This document shows positions 40,061 to 48,614 of a stretch of DNA of 64,000 bases, piece by piece. The stretch covers positions 930,001 through 994,000 of the forward strand of contig JACKLM010000002.1 in assembly GCA_024235895.1 (NCBI GenBank), in the 5' to 3' direction. The translations under genes and the position numbers were made by a program. How positions within the stretch are numbered: the stretch's first letter is position 1; each line of letters starts with the position of its first letter. The DNA is from Burkholderiaceae bacterium (GTDB lineage Bacteria; Pseudomonadota; Gammaproteobacteria; Burkholderiales; Burkholderiaceae_C). The notes under the pieces are model-generated. The model did not search any database. It was not told the DNA's origin and saw nothing but the letters and a program-made list of their open reading frames with translations.

Positions 40061-40702
40061 ATGCGAATCCTCGTTCCCACGCTCCTGGCGGCCGGCCTGG
40101 CCGCGTCCGCCGCGCCAGCGGTGCACGCGCAGGACAACAGCCTGATGGTCGGCGTCACGCGCTACACGACCGACTCGAAGAGCAACGGCATCTCCGGGGT
40201 CGGCGTGCCGCCGGGGGCCGATGCCGAGACCGGCGACGCGACGACGCTGCTGCTGGTCTACGAGCGCGCGCTGACGCCGCGCCTGTCGGGCCAGCTCGTG
40301 CTCGGCATCCCGCCGCGCATCGAGGCGCGCGCCACCGGCAGCGTCGCCTTCCTCGGCGACGGCGTGCTGTCGGCGCGCAACGTCTCTCCGACGCTGATCG
40401 CCAAGTACTACCTCGCCGACCCGTCGGCGCGCTGGCGCCCGTACCTCGGCGCCGGCATCAACTACACGCGCTTCGTCGACATCCGCTCGACCCTGGCCGA
40501 CGATGTGAAGATGAAGGACTCGACGGGCTGGGTGCTGGAAGCCGGCGTCGCCTACGCGATCGACCCGCGCTGGGGGCTGTTCGGCAGCGTCGCGCGGCTC
40601 GATGTCCAGAGCGAGGTCGTCGCCGTCGGCGCCACCGTGCTGACGACGAAGATCGACTTCCGCCCGGTGACCTACAGCTTCGGCGCGTACTACCGGTTCT
40701 GA
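40061..40702 (+). CDS. OmpW-family outer-membrane protein
   Basis: The 213-residue protein has a signal peptide (ending VHAQ), then an eight-strand-barrel pattern. Features include TTLLLVYERALTPRLSGQLVLGIP, PTLIAKYYLADPSARWRPYLGAGINYTRF and a C-terminal TYSFGAYYRF ending in Phe, the usual outer-membrane assembly signal. OmpW barrels form narrow hydrophobic channels; the physiological solute is not known. A GGGGAG site precedes the ATG. It is 22 bp downstream of the GDSL esterase gene. The sequence is less Ala/Arg-rich than its neighbours, as expected for a barrel. Confidence 0.9.
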   Translation: MRILVPTLLAAGLAASAAPAVHAQDNSLMVGVTRYTTDSKSNGISGVGVPPGADAETGDATTLLLVYERALTPRLSGQLVLGIPPRIEARATGSVAFLGDGVLSARNVSPTLIAKYYLADPSARWRPYLGAGINYTRFVDIRSTLADDVKMKDSTGWVLEAGVAYAIDPRWGLFGSVARLDVQSEVVAVGATVLTTKIDFRPVTYSFGAYYRF

Positions 40703-40714
40703 TCGGGGCGGCGC

Positions 40715-41125
40715 TCAGCCCATCGCCCGTACGACGCGGTCGGCGAGCTCCCGAAGCCGCTCCAGGCCAGGCTCCTTGCGCGGCCAGGCCAGGCCGACAC
40801 CGTCGCCATCGTGGCGCGGCAGCACGTGCAGGTGCAGGTGGGGCACCGTCTGCCAGCCCGCCGGTCGATTCGCCTGCAGCACCGTGATGCCGGCTGGCGC
40901 GAAGGCCTGCTGCACCGCGATCGCGACCCGGCGCGCGGTGCGCATCAGCGCCGCCGCCTCGTCGTCGCTGCAGTCCATCAGGGTCGCCACCGGTCGTCGC
41001 GTGGCGACGATGACGTGGCCGTCGTTGACCTGTCCGGCGTCCATGAAGGCGAACACGAGCGCGTCCTCGCAGACCCTGGCGCACGGCAGCTCGCCGCTGG
41101 CGAGGCGCTCGAAGATCGTGGGCAT
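40715..41125 (-). CDS. HIT family (histidine triad) hydrolase
   Basis: The 136-residue protein has the HIT fold, with an N-terminal PTIFERLASGELPCARVCEDALVFAFMD (in two strands) and the histidine triad HLHLHVLP near residue 96. HIT proteins hydrolyse nucleoside phosphoramidates or dinucleotide polyphosphates. Length and sequence fit the bacterial Hint/HinT-like branch, although the zinc-ligand pattern of classical PKCI-type Hint is not obvious. It converges with the OmpW gene. It precedes no other gene on its strand closely, but follows the small translational-machinery gene by 21 bp and may share its operon. Confidence 0.92.
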   Translation of the reverse strand: MPTIFERLASGELPCARVCEDALVFAFMDAGQVNDGHVIVATRRPVATLMDCSDDEAAALMRTARRVAIAVQQAFAPAGITVLQANRPAGWQTVPHLHLHVLPRHDGDGVGLAWPRKEPGLERLRELADRVVRAMG

Positions 41126-41146
41126 CGCGCGGCGCGGCAGCGGCGG

Positions 41147-41527
41147 TCAGCTCGGCGTCGGCGTGCCCGACATGCGGTCGAACTTCAGGAAATACTGGCG
41201 CGCCAGGGCGACCAGCTGGGCCTGGGTCGGCTGGTCGACCGTCTCCCAGCCGACGATGTGCGGCGCCAGCGCAGGCCGGTGCTTGTCGACGTAGTGGCGG
41301 AAATCGGCCATCGCCTGGTGCGAGCCGGTGACCAGGATCTCGGGGATGCCCGCCAGCGCGTCGCACACCTCGCCGAAGAACTCGTGCTCGGTGCGCACCG
41401 TGCTGCCGTGGTAGGCGGTGTGGTGCGAGTGCGCCTTGATCCTCTGCGCCTGAACGTGCTCGGCGTCGAACTGCAGGATCTCGGCGGTCTTGTGGTCGAT
41501 GCGGACCACGGCATGGAAGGTCGTCAT
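41147..41527 (-). CDS. Small 'translational machinery protein' family member (eRF1-like fold), function unknown
   Basis: This 126-residue soluble protein starts TTFHAVVRIDHKTAEILQFD and contains HSHHTAYHGS, EHEFFGEVCDALAGIPEILVTGSHQAMADF and VGWETVDQPTQAQLVALARQYF. These features match a family in Burkholderiales annotated as translational machinery protein. The pattern (conserved His-rich loop, then an ILVTG strand and an ETVDHP-type motif) resembles domain 3 of eRF1/Pelota-like proteins. No experimental role is known to me. It lies in a minus-strand cluster with a DksA-type protein and the HIT protein, which suggests a stress link. Confidence 0.7.
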   Translation of the reverse strand: MTTFHAVVRIDHKTAEILQFDAEHVQAQRIKAHSHHTAYHGSTVRTEHEFFGEVCDALAGIPEILVTGSHQAMADFRHYVDKHRPALAPHIVGWETVDQPTQAQLVALARQYFLKFDRMSGTPTPS

Positions 41528-41593
41528 GGGAGTCTCCGAAAGAGGGGGGATGCAGCCGGATGCAGGCGGGCGCGCCCCGCGTCGCGGCGCGCG

Positions 41594-41968
41594 TCAGCGG
41601 GCAGCCCGCTCGCGTCGCGACTCGCAATCGACGCAGCGCAGCGCCCAGGGCTCGACCTTGAGCCGATCGTAGGGGATGTCCACGCCACAGTCGACGCAGC
41701 TGCCGTAGTCGCCTCGCCCCAGGCGGTCCAGCGCCGCGACCACGGCGTCGAGCTCGCGCCGCTCGTGCGCGGTCAGCGCGTTGGCGATCTCGCGCTCGGG
41801 CAGCCGCTGCGGCGCGTCGTCGCCGTCCTGCGTCAGCATGTCGTGCGCGCGCTCGGCCTCGCTGCGCCCGCGCAGGTGCTCGTCGAGCTGGCGCCGCAGC
41901 GCGTCGCGCCGCTGCTCGAGCTCGGCCTGCAGCAGCGCGCGCTGGCCGCTCGTCAACAAGGTGCTCAT
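41594..41968 (-). CDS. TraR/DksA-type C4 zinc-finger protein
   Basis: This 124-residue protein has an N-terminal helical hairpin (LLTSGQRALLQAELEQRRDALRRQLDEHL, in parts) and a C-terminal zinc finger with CVDCG and CVDCE. The ends are those of DksA/TraR proteins, which enter the RNA polymerase secondary channel. It is shorter than DksA (about 150 residues), so it is more likely a secondary DksA/TraR-like factor. ATG 41968 has GGGAGG 5 nt upstream and is preferred to the in-frame ATG at 41998. Confidence 0.88.
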   Translation of the reverse strand: MSTLLTSGQRALLQAELEQRRDALRRQLDEHLRGRSEAERAHDMLTQDGDDAPQRLPEREIANALTAHERRELDAVVAALDRLGRGDYGSCVDCGVDIPYDRLKVEPWALRCVDCESRRERAAR

Positions 41969-42141
41969 GAAACCTCCCGCAATGTCGTCGGGGTGCATGA
42001 TGCGCCACCGGCGGTCGGTCCCGATTGACTGCCGTCAAGTGAGCGAGAGGCGGCCCTCGGCCCTTCGGGCGGCCGCGCAAGCCTGCTGCCGTGCTGCGCA
42101 CCCTTCAAGGTGGCTCTCCAGCCCCGAGCCCGAGGTCCTCC

Positions 42142-42147
42142 TAGAAT
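42142..42147 (+). promoter_or_regulatory. Probable -10 box for the flavoprotein gene, leaderless start
   Basis: TAGAAT ends 8 nt before the ATG at 42156. No Shine-Dalgarno sequence lies between them. Confidence 0.45.
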
Positions 42148-42155
42148 TTCCACCC

Positions 42156-43343
42156 ATGCAAGCCCTGCCGAGCCGCTGCGAGGTGCTGGTGGTCGGCGCC
42201 GGGCCCGCCGGCAGCGCCTGCGCGCAGATGCTCGCGCGTGCCGGGCGCGAGGTCGTGCTCGTCGACCAGCATGCATTTCCGCGCGACAAGACCTGCGGTG
42301 ACGGCCTGATCCCGGATGCGCACGCGGCCCTGGCGCGGCTTGGGGTGCTCGACGAGGTGATGGCGCTGGCGCAGCCGGTGCAGCATGTCAGCTGCTTCGG
42401 ATCGCGCGGCGGGCGCATCGACGTGCCGGGGCGGCTCGCGGTGCTGCAGCGACGCGTGCTCGACCATGTGCTGGTGCGTGCCGCCGAGGGGGCCGGCGCA
42501 CGGCTGCTGCCACCGGCGCGCTTCGAGGCGCCGCTCGTCGACGGCGACCGCGTGGTCGGGGCACGGCTGCGCGCCGGCGAGAGCGCGCACGAAATCGCCA
42601 CGCGCTGGGTCGTGCTCGCGACCGGCGCGCCGCCGCAGGCGATGATCGCCGCCGGGCTCAACGAGCGCCGCGGCCCGAGCGGCGTCGCGCTGCGCGGCTA
42701 CGTGCGCCACGACGCGATGCGCGAGCGCATCACGACGCTGCAGATCGTCTGGCACCGTCGCCTCGCCGGCGGCTACGGCTGGATCTTCCCGCTGCCCGGC
42801 GGCGTGTTCAACATCGGCGCCGGCATCACCGGCACCTACGCCGAGCGCACGCACAACCTGCGCGAGCTCTTCGCCGCCTTCTGCGAGCTTCACGCCGACG
42901 CGCGCGCCCTGGTCGACGGCGGGAGCTGGGACGGCAAGCTCGAGGGCGCGCCGCTGCGCTGCTCGCTGACCGGCGCGCGGCGATCGCGCCCCGGCATGCT
43001 GGCCACCGGCGAGGCGATCGGCAGCACCTACGCGTTCACCGGCGAGGGCATCGGCAAGGCGATGGCCACCGGCATGATGGCGGCCGACGCGATCGCCGGC
43101 GGCGACGCCGACGCCGCCGTGCGGGCGCGCTACGAGGCCGCGCTGCGCGAGCTCGAGCCGCGATTCGCGCTGTACCAGAAGGCCGAGCATGTCAATCGCC
43201 GGCCCTGGCTCACCGACCTCGTGATCTGGCGCGCCAACCGCAGCCCGCGCATCCTGCGCCGCATGAGCGGGGTGCTGGAGGAGACGCAGAACCCGGGCCG
43301 GCTGCTGAGCTGGCGCGGGATCGGCAAGCTGATGTTCGAGTAG
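42156..43343 (+). CDS. Geranylgeranyl reductase-family FAD-dependent oxidoreductase
   Basis: The 395-residue flavoprotein starts with an FAD-binding Rossmann motif (VLVVGAGPAGSACAQMLARAG) and the family marker FPRDKTCGDGLIPDA. A mid-protein WVVLATGAPP segment, YGWIFPLPGGVFNIGAG, and the C-terminal FAD-contacting LATGEAIGSTYAFTGEGIGKAMATGMMAAD follow. It belongs to the geranylgeranyl reductase/digeranylgeranyl-glycerophospholipid reductase/ChlP-like group, which hydrogenates isoprenoid double bonds. Many members in non-phototrophs have unknown substrates. No other pigment or isoprenoid gene is adjacent, so a bacteriochlorophyll role cannot be claimed. Confidence 0.87.
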   Translation: MQALPSRCEVLVVGAGPAGSACAQMLARAGREVVLVDQHAFPRDKTCGDGLIPDAHAALARLGVLDEVMALAQPVQHVSCFGSRGGRIDVPGRLAVLQRRVLDHVLVRAAEGAGARLLPPARFEAPLVDGDRVVGARLRAGESAHEIATRWVVLATGAPPQAMIAAGLNERRGPSGVALRGYVRHDAMRERITTLQIVWHRRLAGGYGWIFPLPGGVFNIGAGITGTYAERTHNLRELFAAFCELHADARALVDGGSWDGKLEGAPLRCSLTGARRSRPGMLATGEAIGSTYAFTGEGIGKAMATGMMAADAIAGGDADAAVRARYEAALRELEPRFALYQKAEHVNRRPWLTDLVIWRANRSPRILRRMSGVLEETQNPGRLLSWRGIGKLMFE

Positions 43344-43438
43344 CCGGGCGGCGCCGCGTCGGGCAGCTCCGCTCGCCGCCCTCGTGCAAGGCCTTCGGCC
43401 GACAATAGGCCGAGCCCGCCGCTACCGACCGTCCCGCC

Positions 43439-45133
43439 ATGCCCGCGATCCCCGTCCCCCGCTTCGACGAGTTCTACCGCCATGGCGAGCTGACACGGCT
43501 ACTGCAGGACTACGCCGACGCCGCGCCGCAGCTGGTCGAGCTGCGATCCATCGGCAGCAGCCACGAGGGACGCGACATCTGGCTCTTGGTGGTGACGAAC
43601 ACCGCCACCGGCGCCGACACCGACAAGCCGGCGCTGTGGGTCGACGGCAACATCCACGCCGCCGAGCTGACCGCGGGCACCGCGTGCCTGTATTTCCTGC
43701 ACCAGCTCGTCGCCGGCCACGGCGAAGACCGCGAGATCACGCAGTTGCTGGACACGCGCGCGGTCTATGTGTGCCCGCGCCTGAACCCCGACGGTGCCGA
43801 GCTGGCGCTGGCCGACCGGCCGCGCCATATCCGCAGCTCGACCCGCCCCTACCCCTGGGACGAGGACGCGGTCGAGGGCCTGACGGTGCAGGATGTCGAC
43901 GGCGACGGTCGCGTGCTGTCGATGCGCGTCCCTGACCCGCACGGCCCGTACAGGAAGCACCCCGACGAGCCGCGGCTGATGGTGCCGCGCGCGCCGGGCG
44001 AGTTCGGCGGCGAGTACTACCGCGTGATGCCCGAGGGGTTGCTGACGAACTGGGACGGGTTGACGATCAACGTCAACAAGGACCGCGAGGGGTTGGACCT
44101 GAACCGCAACTTCCCGTCGTACTGGCGGCAGGAGTTCGAGCAGCCCGGCGCCGGCCCCTACCCGACGAGCGAGCCCGAGGTGCGGGCGATGGTCGACTTC
44201 GTCGTCCGCCATCCGAACATCGGCGCGGCGGTGAGCTTCCACACCCACAGCGGCGTCATCCTGCGACCGATGGGCACGCAAAGCGACGACGACATGACGC
44301 CCGAGGACCTGTGGATCTACAAGCGGCTGTCGGACCTGGGCGCCGAGCTCACCGGCTACCCGGCGGTGAGCCTCTACCACGAGTTCAAGTACCACCCCAA
44401 GGAGACCATCACCGGGACCCAGGACTGGGTCTACGAGCACCTCGGCGCACTGTTCTGGACGGTCGAGATCTGGGCCCCGAACAAGGAAGCCGGGATCACC
44501 GACTACCGATGGATCGAGTGGTACCGCGACCATCCGGTGGCGGACGACCTCAAGCTGCTGCACTGGAGCGATACCGCCTGCGGCGGCCAGGCCTACGTCG
44601 ACTGGCGGCCGTTTCGGCACCCGCAGCTCGGCATGGTCGAGCTCGGCGGCTGGGACAAGATGAACTTCTGGCGCAACCCGCCGCCGTGGCTGCGCGAACG
44701 CGAGGCGGCGCGCTTCCCGGCCTGGTTGAAGACGCTGGCGCTGTCGCTGCCGCGGCTCGAGGTGTTGCGCACGGAGGTGCGCGCGCTGGGCGCGGACACC
44801 TGGCGCGTGCGCTTCGCGGTCGCCAACGGCGGCTACCTGCCGAGCTATGTCAGCCGGCGCGCGCTCGAGCGCAAGACCGTGCGCGGCACGGTGTTCGAGA
44901 TCCACCTGCCCGAGGGAGCCTCGCTGGTCGGCGGCGCGGCGCGCACCGTCGGCGGTCACCTCGAGGGGCATGCGCCGCAGGCCTCGCTGCTGGCGTTCCT
45001 GCCCAAGCGCGAGATCACCGGCGACCGCGCGGTGGCCGAGTGGATCGTCAGGGCGCCGGTGGGCACCCGCGTCGGCCTGTCTGCACGCGCCGACCGCGCG
45101 GGCGCGGTGCGCACCGAGGCGACGCTGGACTGA
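43439..45133 (+). CDS. M14-family zinc carboxypeptidase
   Basis: The 564-residue protein has the M14 catalytic set. The first zinc ligands lie in DGNIHAAELTAG (His and Glu), then GLDLNRNFPSYW with the substrate-binding Asn-Arg. The third ligand lies in VSFHTHSGVILRP and the general-base Glu in LFWTVEIWAP. The C-terminal 170 residues form a beta-rich domain of unknown role. There is no signal peptide, so unlike most digestive carboxypeptidases it appears cytoplasmic. The length is greater than the roughly 300-residue catalytic core. GACAAT near 43402 could be its -10. Substrate unknown. Confidence 0.9.
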   Translation: MPAIPVPRFDEFYRHGELTRLLQDYADAAPQLVELRSIGSSHEGRDIWLLVVTNTATGADTDKPALWVDGNIHAAELTAGTACLYFLHQLVAGHGEDREITQLLDTRAVYVCPRLNPDGAELALADRPRHIRSSTRPYPWDEDAVEGLTVQDVDGDGRVLSMRVPDPHGPYRKHPDEPRLMVPRAPGEFGGEYYRVMPEGLLTNWDGLTINVNKDREGLDLNRNFPSYWRQEFEQPGAGPYPTSEPEVRAMVDFVVRHPNIGAAVSFHTHSGVILRPMGTQSDDDMTPEDLWIYKRLSDLGAELTGYPAVSLYHEFKYHPKETITGTQDWVYEHLGALFWTVEIWAPNKEAGITDYRWIEWYRDHPVADDLKLLHWSDTACGGQAYVDWRPFRHPQLGMVELGGWDKMNFWRNPPPWLREREAARFPAWLKTLALSLPRLEVLRTEVRALGADTWRVRFAVANGGYLPSYVSRRALERKTVRGTVFEIHLPEGASLVGGAARTVGGHLEGHAPQASLLAFLPKREITGDRAVAEWIVRAPVGTRVGLSARADRAGAVRTEATLD

Positions 45134-45347
45134 CCCCGAGGCCGGCAGTTGCGCAGTCGCCGATACCCTCGGCGGCAGCCTTGGCGGCCCGTTGACGGTT
45201 ACGAAGCGGCCACTGATGCCGCGCAGCAGGCCGCCCAAGCGGTCGAGAGTCCCTCGAACGGCGGAGCTGCTGCCTGGACTTGGCGCATGGCCGCGCCGAT
45301 GTTGGCGATCAGCCGCTCCTGTCAGCCTGGCGCCGGCCGTGCCGTGC

Positions 45348-45353
45348 TACATT
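45348..45353 (+). promoter_or_regulatory. Probable -10 box of the DAHP synthase leader transcript
   Basis: TACATT ends 7 nt before the leader-peptide ATG at 45361, and no Shine-Dalgarno lies between. The leader would be translated from a leaderless mRNA. Confidence 0.5.
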
Positions 45354-45360
45354 GCGCCCC

Positions 45361-45435
45361 ATGCGTCCCGCAGTCTTCTTTTTTGCCTACTTTTGGTTCT
45401 CGCACCGCACGGCGGCTGGAGAGACGATCGCGTAG
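45361..45435 (+). CDS. Aromatic-rich leader peptide controlling DAHP synthase (attenuation)
   Basis: A 24-codon ORF begins MRPAV and continues FFFAYFWFS, with seven Phe/Tyr/Trp codons within eight. It ends at TAG 45433-45435. Such a run is typical of leader peptides whose ribosome stalls when aromatic aminoacyl-tRNAs are scarce. It lies 28 nt upstream of a strong intrinsic terminator and 87 nt before the DAHP synthase ATG. It is too short for routine gene callers. Function is inferred from composition and position. Confidence 0.75.
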   Translation: MRPAVFFFAYFWFSHRTAAGETIA

Positions 45436-45488
45436 GCAAGGCAGACGCAGACGACCCCAGAGACCGCCGGCAGCCCCGGCGGTTTTTT
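45410..45488 (+). terminator. Transcription attenuator before the DAHP synthase gene
   Basis: The terminator hairpin is CCGCCGG (45464-45470), loop CAGCC, CCGGCGG (45476-45482), followed by six T's (45483-45488). A competing antiterminator is possible, because CGGCGG at 45410-45415, inside the leader ORF, can pair with CCGCCG at 45464-45469. A ribosome stalled at the Phe/Tyr/Trp codons would leave this segment free and favour read-through. Pairings were judged by eye. Confidence 0.75.
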
Positions 45489-45522
45489 GTTGCCGAGGCG
45501 CCGCGAACAGGAAGCCCTTGCC

Positions 45523-46647
45523 ATGAGCCCGAAGACCGCCCTGCCCGAGAGCCGCTACGCGCTGAGCGAGAAGACCAGCCAGACCGACGACCAGCGCATC
45601 CGCGATGTCGTCCCGCTGCCGCCGCCCGAGCACCTGATCCGCTTCTTCCCGATCGCCGGCACGCCGGTGGAGAAACTCGTCGGCGAGACGCGCAAGTCGG
45701 TGCGCGACATCCTGCACGGCAAGGACGACCGGCTGCTCGTCGTCGTCGGGCCTTGCTCGATCCACGACCCGGCGGCGGCGATGGACTATGCGCGCCGGCT
45801 GAAGGACGAACGCGCGCGCTGGGCCGGCGAGCTCGAGGTCGTGATGCGCGTCTATTTCGAGAAGCCGCGCACCACGGTCGGCTGGAAGGGGCTGATCAAC
45901 GACCCCTACCTCGACGGCAGCTTCCGCATCCACGAGGGGCTGCGGATCGCGCGCCAGCTGCTGGTCGACATCGCGCGCCTCGGGGTACCAGCGGGCAGCG
46001 AGTTTCTCGACACCATCAGCCCGCAGTACATCGGCGACCTGATCGCCTGGGGCGCGATCGGCGCGCGCACGACCGAAAGCCAGGTCCATCGCGAGCTCGC
46101 CAGCGGCCTGAGCGCGCCGATCGGGTTCAAGAACGGCACCGACGGCAACCTGAAGATCGCCTGCGACGCGATCCAGGCCGCGAGCAAGCCGCACCACTTC
46201 CTGTCGGTGCACAAGAACGGCCAGGTCGCGATCGTGTCGACGAACGGCAACAAGGACTGCCATGTCATCCTGCGCGGTGGCAAGACGCCGAACTTCGACG
46301 CCGCCAGCGTCGCCGCCGCCTGCGCCGAGATGGACGCCGCGAAGCTGCCATGCCGGCTGATGATCGACTGCAGCCACGCCAACAGCAGCAAGCAGCACCA
46401 GCGGCAGGTCGACGTCGCGCACGATATCGCCGCCCAGCTCGCCGCCGGCAGCCGCTGCCTCTTCGGCGCCATGGTCGAGAGCCACCTGCACGACGGGGCG
46501 CAGAAGTTCACCCCCGGCAAGGACGACCCGGCGCAGCTCGCCTACGGGCAGAGCATCACCGATGCGTGCATCGGCTGGGACGATACGCTGACCGTGCTGG
46601 AAGCGCTGGCCGAAGGCGTGACGGCGCGCCGGCGCCACGCGCGCTGA
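45523..46647 (+). CDS. aroG: 3-deoxy-7-phosphoheptulonate (DAHP) synthase, class I
   Basis: The 374-residue enzyme condenses phosphoenolpyruvate and erythrose 4-phosphate, the first step of aromatic amino acid synthesis. Hallmarks are VVVGPCSIHD (metal and PEP site), EKPRTTVGWKGLINDP, GARTTESQVHRELASG, PIGFKNGTDGN and the metal ligands in MIDCSHANSSKQHQRQ. It is the short, E. coli AroF/G/H-like class. ATG 45523 follows AGGAAG by 12 nt and lies just after the attenuator, implying control by phenylalanine, tyrosine or tryptophan supply. Which amino acid inhibits the enzyme itself cannot be read from this. Confidence 0.96.
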   Translation: MSPKTALPESRYALSEKTSQTDDQRIRDVVPLPPPEHLIRFFPIAGTPVEKLVGETRKSVRDILHGKDDRLLVVVGPCSIHDPAAAMDYARRLKDERARWAGELEVVMRVYFEKPRTTVGWKGLINDPYLDGSFRIHEGLRIARQLLVDIARLGVPAGSEFLDTISPQYIGDLIAWGAIGARTTESQVHRELASGLSAPIGFKNGTDGNLKIACDAIQAASKPHHFLSVHKNGQVAIVSTNGNKDCHVILRGGKTPNFDAASVAAACAEMDAAKLPCRLMIDCSHANSSKQHQRQVDVAHDIAAQLAAGSRCLFGAMVESHLHDGAQKFTPGKDDPAQLAYGQSITDACIGWDDTLTVLEALAEGVTARRRHAR

Positions 46648-46666
46648 ACGCGCCGCCGGGCCGGCT

Positions 46667-47263
46667 TCAGCCGGGCGGCGAGGCGCTCGGCTCGGACGCC
46701 TCGCCCTCGATCTCGGCCCACAGCGCCTCGCCGGCGACCTTCACACCGACGCTGGCCAGCTCGACACCCGCGCCGGGCTCGCTCGGGTGCAGCACCCACA
46801 GGCCGTCGGCGCCGCGCCGGTACAGGTCGCAACGCCGAGGGTCGACGTCGACCAGCAGGTATTCCTGCAGCGACGCCAGCATCCGGTAGGCAGCGAACTT
46901 CGGGCCGCGGTCGAAGGCGGCGGTCGCCGGCGAGAGCACCTCGACGACCAGCACCGGCTCGCGCTTGACGAGACGGTCGGCGGCGTCGGCGGCGCTGCAG
47001 GTGACCATCAGGTCGGGGTAGAAGAAGGCGTCGGCGGCCTCGACGCCGAGCTTGACGTCGCCCGCATAGACGCGGCAGGGGCTGCCGCGCAGCGATTGCC
47101 GCAAGGCGACGACCAGGTTGAGCGCCACCGTATTGTTGCGGTCCTCGCCACCCGCCATCGCGAAGACCTCGCCGGCGACGAATTCATGCCGCAGCGGCTG
47201 CCCGGCCTCCCAGGCGAGAAACTCGTCGGCGCTCAGCGTCGGGCGGGGCAGGGCTCGTCCCAT
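46667..47263 (-). CDS. Uma2-family (DUF820) putative endonuclease
   Basis: This 198-residue protein has the Uma2 pattern of a PD-(D/E)XK nuclease fold. It has an N-terminal LSADEFLAWE and RHEFVAGEVFAMAGG, then YAGDVKLGVEAADAFFYPDLMVTC, VLVVEVLSPATAAFDRGPKFAAY and LQEYLLVDVDPRRCDLYRR. The acidic residues in PDLMV and VVEVLS and the following Lys fit the family's active-site layout. The role of these proteins is unknown; they are very abundant in cyanobacteria and scattered in other phyla, suggesting horizontal movement. It follows the glycerate kinase gene on the same strand after 34 bp. Confidence 0.9.
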   Translation of the reverse strand: MGRALPRPTLSADEFLAWEAGQPLRHEFVAGEVFAMAGGEDRNNTVALNLVVALRQSLRGSPCRVYAGDVKLGVEAADAFFYPDLMVTCSAADAADRLVKREPVLVVEVLSPATAAFDRGPKFAAYRMLASLQEYLLVDVDPRRCDLYRRGADGLWVLHPSEPGAGVELASVGVKVAGEALWAEIEGEASEPSASPPG

Positions 47264-47297
47264 GGTCGGTCGCGGCGGGCAGGGCAGGTCGACGCGC

Positions 47298-48614
47298 TCA
47301 GTCTACGCCCGCTGCCGTCCCGGCGTCGATCAGCAGGGCGCGGAAATCGTTGACATTGGTGCGCGTCGGCCCGGTGACGACCGCATCGCCGAGCGCGCCG
47401 AAGAAGCCGTGGCCGTCGTGCGCGTCCAGCCGCTCGCGCGGCGGCAGGCCGAGCGCCCAGGCGCGCGCCAGCGTATCCGGGCCGGCGACGGCGCCGGCGA
47501 TCTCCTCGCTGCCGTCGACACCGTCGGTATCGGCGGCCAGCGCGTGGATGCGCGGGTGGCCGTCGATCGCGATCGCCAGCGCGAGCAGGCACTCGACATT
47601 GCGGCCGCCGCGGCCGGCCGACTCGCCGCCGCGCAGCGTGACCGTCGTCTCGCCGCCGGACAGCAGCACGCAAGGCGGCGCGAAGGGCTGGCCGCGGTTC
47701 GCCGCCTGCAGCGCGATCGCCGCCAGCACGCGGCCGACCTCGCGCGCCTCGCCCTCGATCGCGTCGCCCAGGATATGCGCGCCAAGGCCGGCCTCGCGCG
47801 CGACCGCCGCCGCCGCCTCCAGCGCCTGCTGCGGCGCGGCGACGATGCGCGTCTCGACGCCAGCCAGCCGCGGGTCGCCCGGCTTGACCGACTCGCCGCG
47901 GCCGCTCGCGAGCAGCTCCTGCGCCGACGCCGGCAGCGCGATACGGTGGCGGCGGACGATCGCCAGCGCATCGGCGCAGGTCGTGGGGTCGGCTACGGTC
48001 GGGCCGCTGGCGATATCGATCGGGTCGTCGCCGGGGACGTCGGAGATCAGCAGGCCGAGCACGCGCGCCGGGTGGCAGGCCGCGGCGAGCCGCCCGCCCT
48101 TGATCGCCGAAAGGTGGCGGCGCACGCCATTCATCTCGGCGATCGTCGCCCCGCTGGCCAGCAGCGCGCGGGCGACCGCGACCTCGTCGTCCAGCGTCAG
48201 CTCCGGCAAGGGCAGCGGCAGCAGCGCCGACCCGCCGCCCGAGATCAGGCACAGCACCAGGTCGTCGGCCGACAGCCCCTGAACGAGTCTCAGCATGCGC
48301 GCCGCTGCGGCCTGCCCGGCGGCGTCGGGAACCGGGTGCGCGGCCTCGACGATCTCGATGCGCTCGCAGGCGGCGCCGTGGCCGTAGCGCGTGACGACGA
48401 GCCCGCTGACGCGATCCAGGCCGCCGTCGCGCCAATGCTGCTCGACCGCCTGCGCCATCGCGGCCGAGGCCTTGCCGGCGCCGACGACGACGACACGGCC
48501 GCGCACCTCGGCCAGGTCGGGCAGCTGCGGCGGCACGCAGCGCGCCGGTTGCGCCGACGCGACCGCAGCGTCGAACATCCGGCGCAGCAGCGCCCGCGCC
48601 GCGTCCGGGTTCAC
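47298..48614 (-). CDS. ttuD: Glycerate 2-kinase / hydroxypyruvate reductase (TtuD, MOFRL family)
   Basis: The 438-residue protein has the GckA/TtuD family arrangement. The N-terminal domain contains VVVGAGKASAAMAQAVE, VTRYGHGA, EAAHPVPD and CLISGGGSALLPLP. The C-terminal MOFRL domain has LLSGGETTVTLRG, GRGGRNVECLLALAI, ADTDGVDGSEEIAGA and GPTRTNVNDFRALLI. Members were first called hydroxypyruvate reductase, but several phosphorylate glycerate to 2-phosphoglycerate. The GTG start overlaps the hydroxypyruvate isomerase stop by four bases (48611-48614), so the two act together in glyoxylate/tartronate-semialdehyde or glycerate use. Confidence 0.92.
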   Translation of the reverse strand: MNPDAARALLRRMFDAAVASAQPARCVPPQLPDLAEVRGRVVVVGAGKASAAMAQAVEQHWRDGGLDRVSGLVVTRYGHGAACERIEIVEAAHPVPDAAGQAAAARMLRLVQGLSADDLVLCLISGGGSALLPLPLPELTLDDEVAVARALLASGATIAEMNGVRRHLSAIKGGRLAAACHPARVLGLLISDVPGDDPIDIASGPTVADPTTCADALAIVRRHRIALPASAQELLASGRGESVKPGDPRLAGVETRIVAAPQQALEAAAAVAREAGLGAHILGDAIEGEAREVGRVLAAIALQAANRGQPFAPPCVLLSGGETTVTLRGGESAGRGGRNVECLLALAIAIDGHPRIHALAADTDGVDGSEEIAGAVAGPDTLARAWALGLPPRERLDAHDGHGFFGALGDAVVTGPTRTNVNDFRALLIDAGTAAGVD

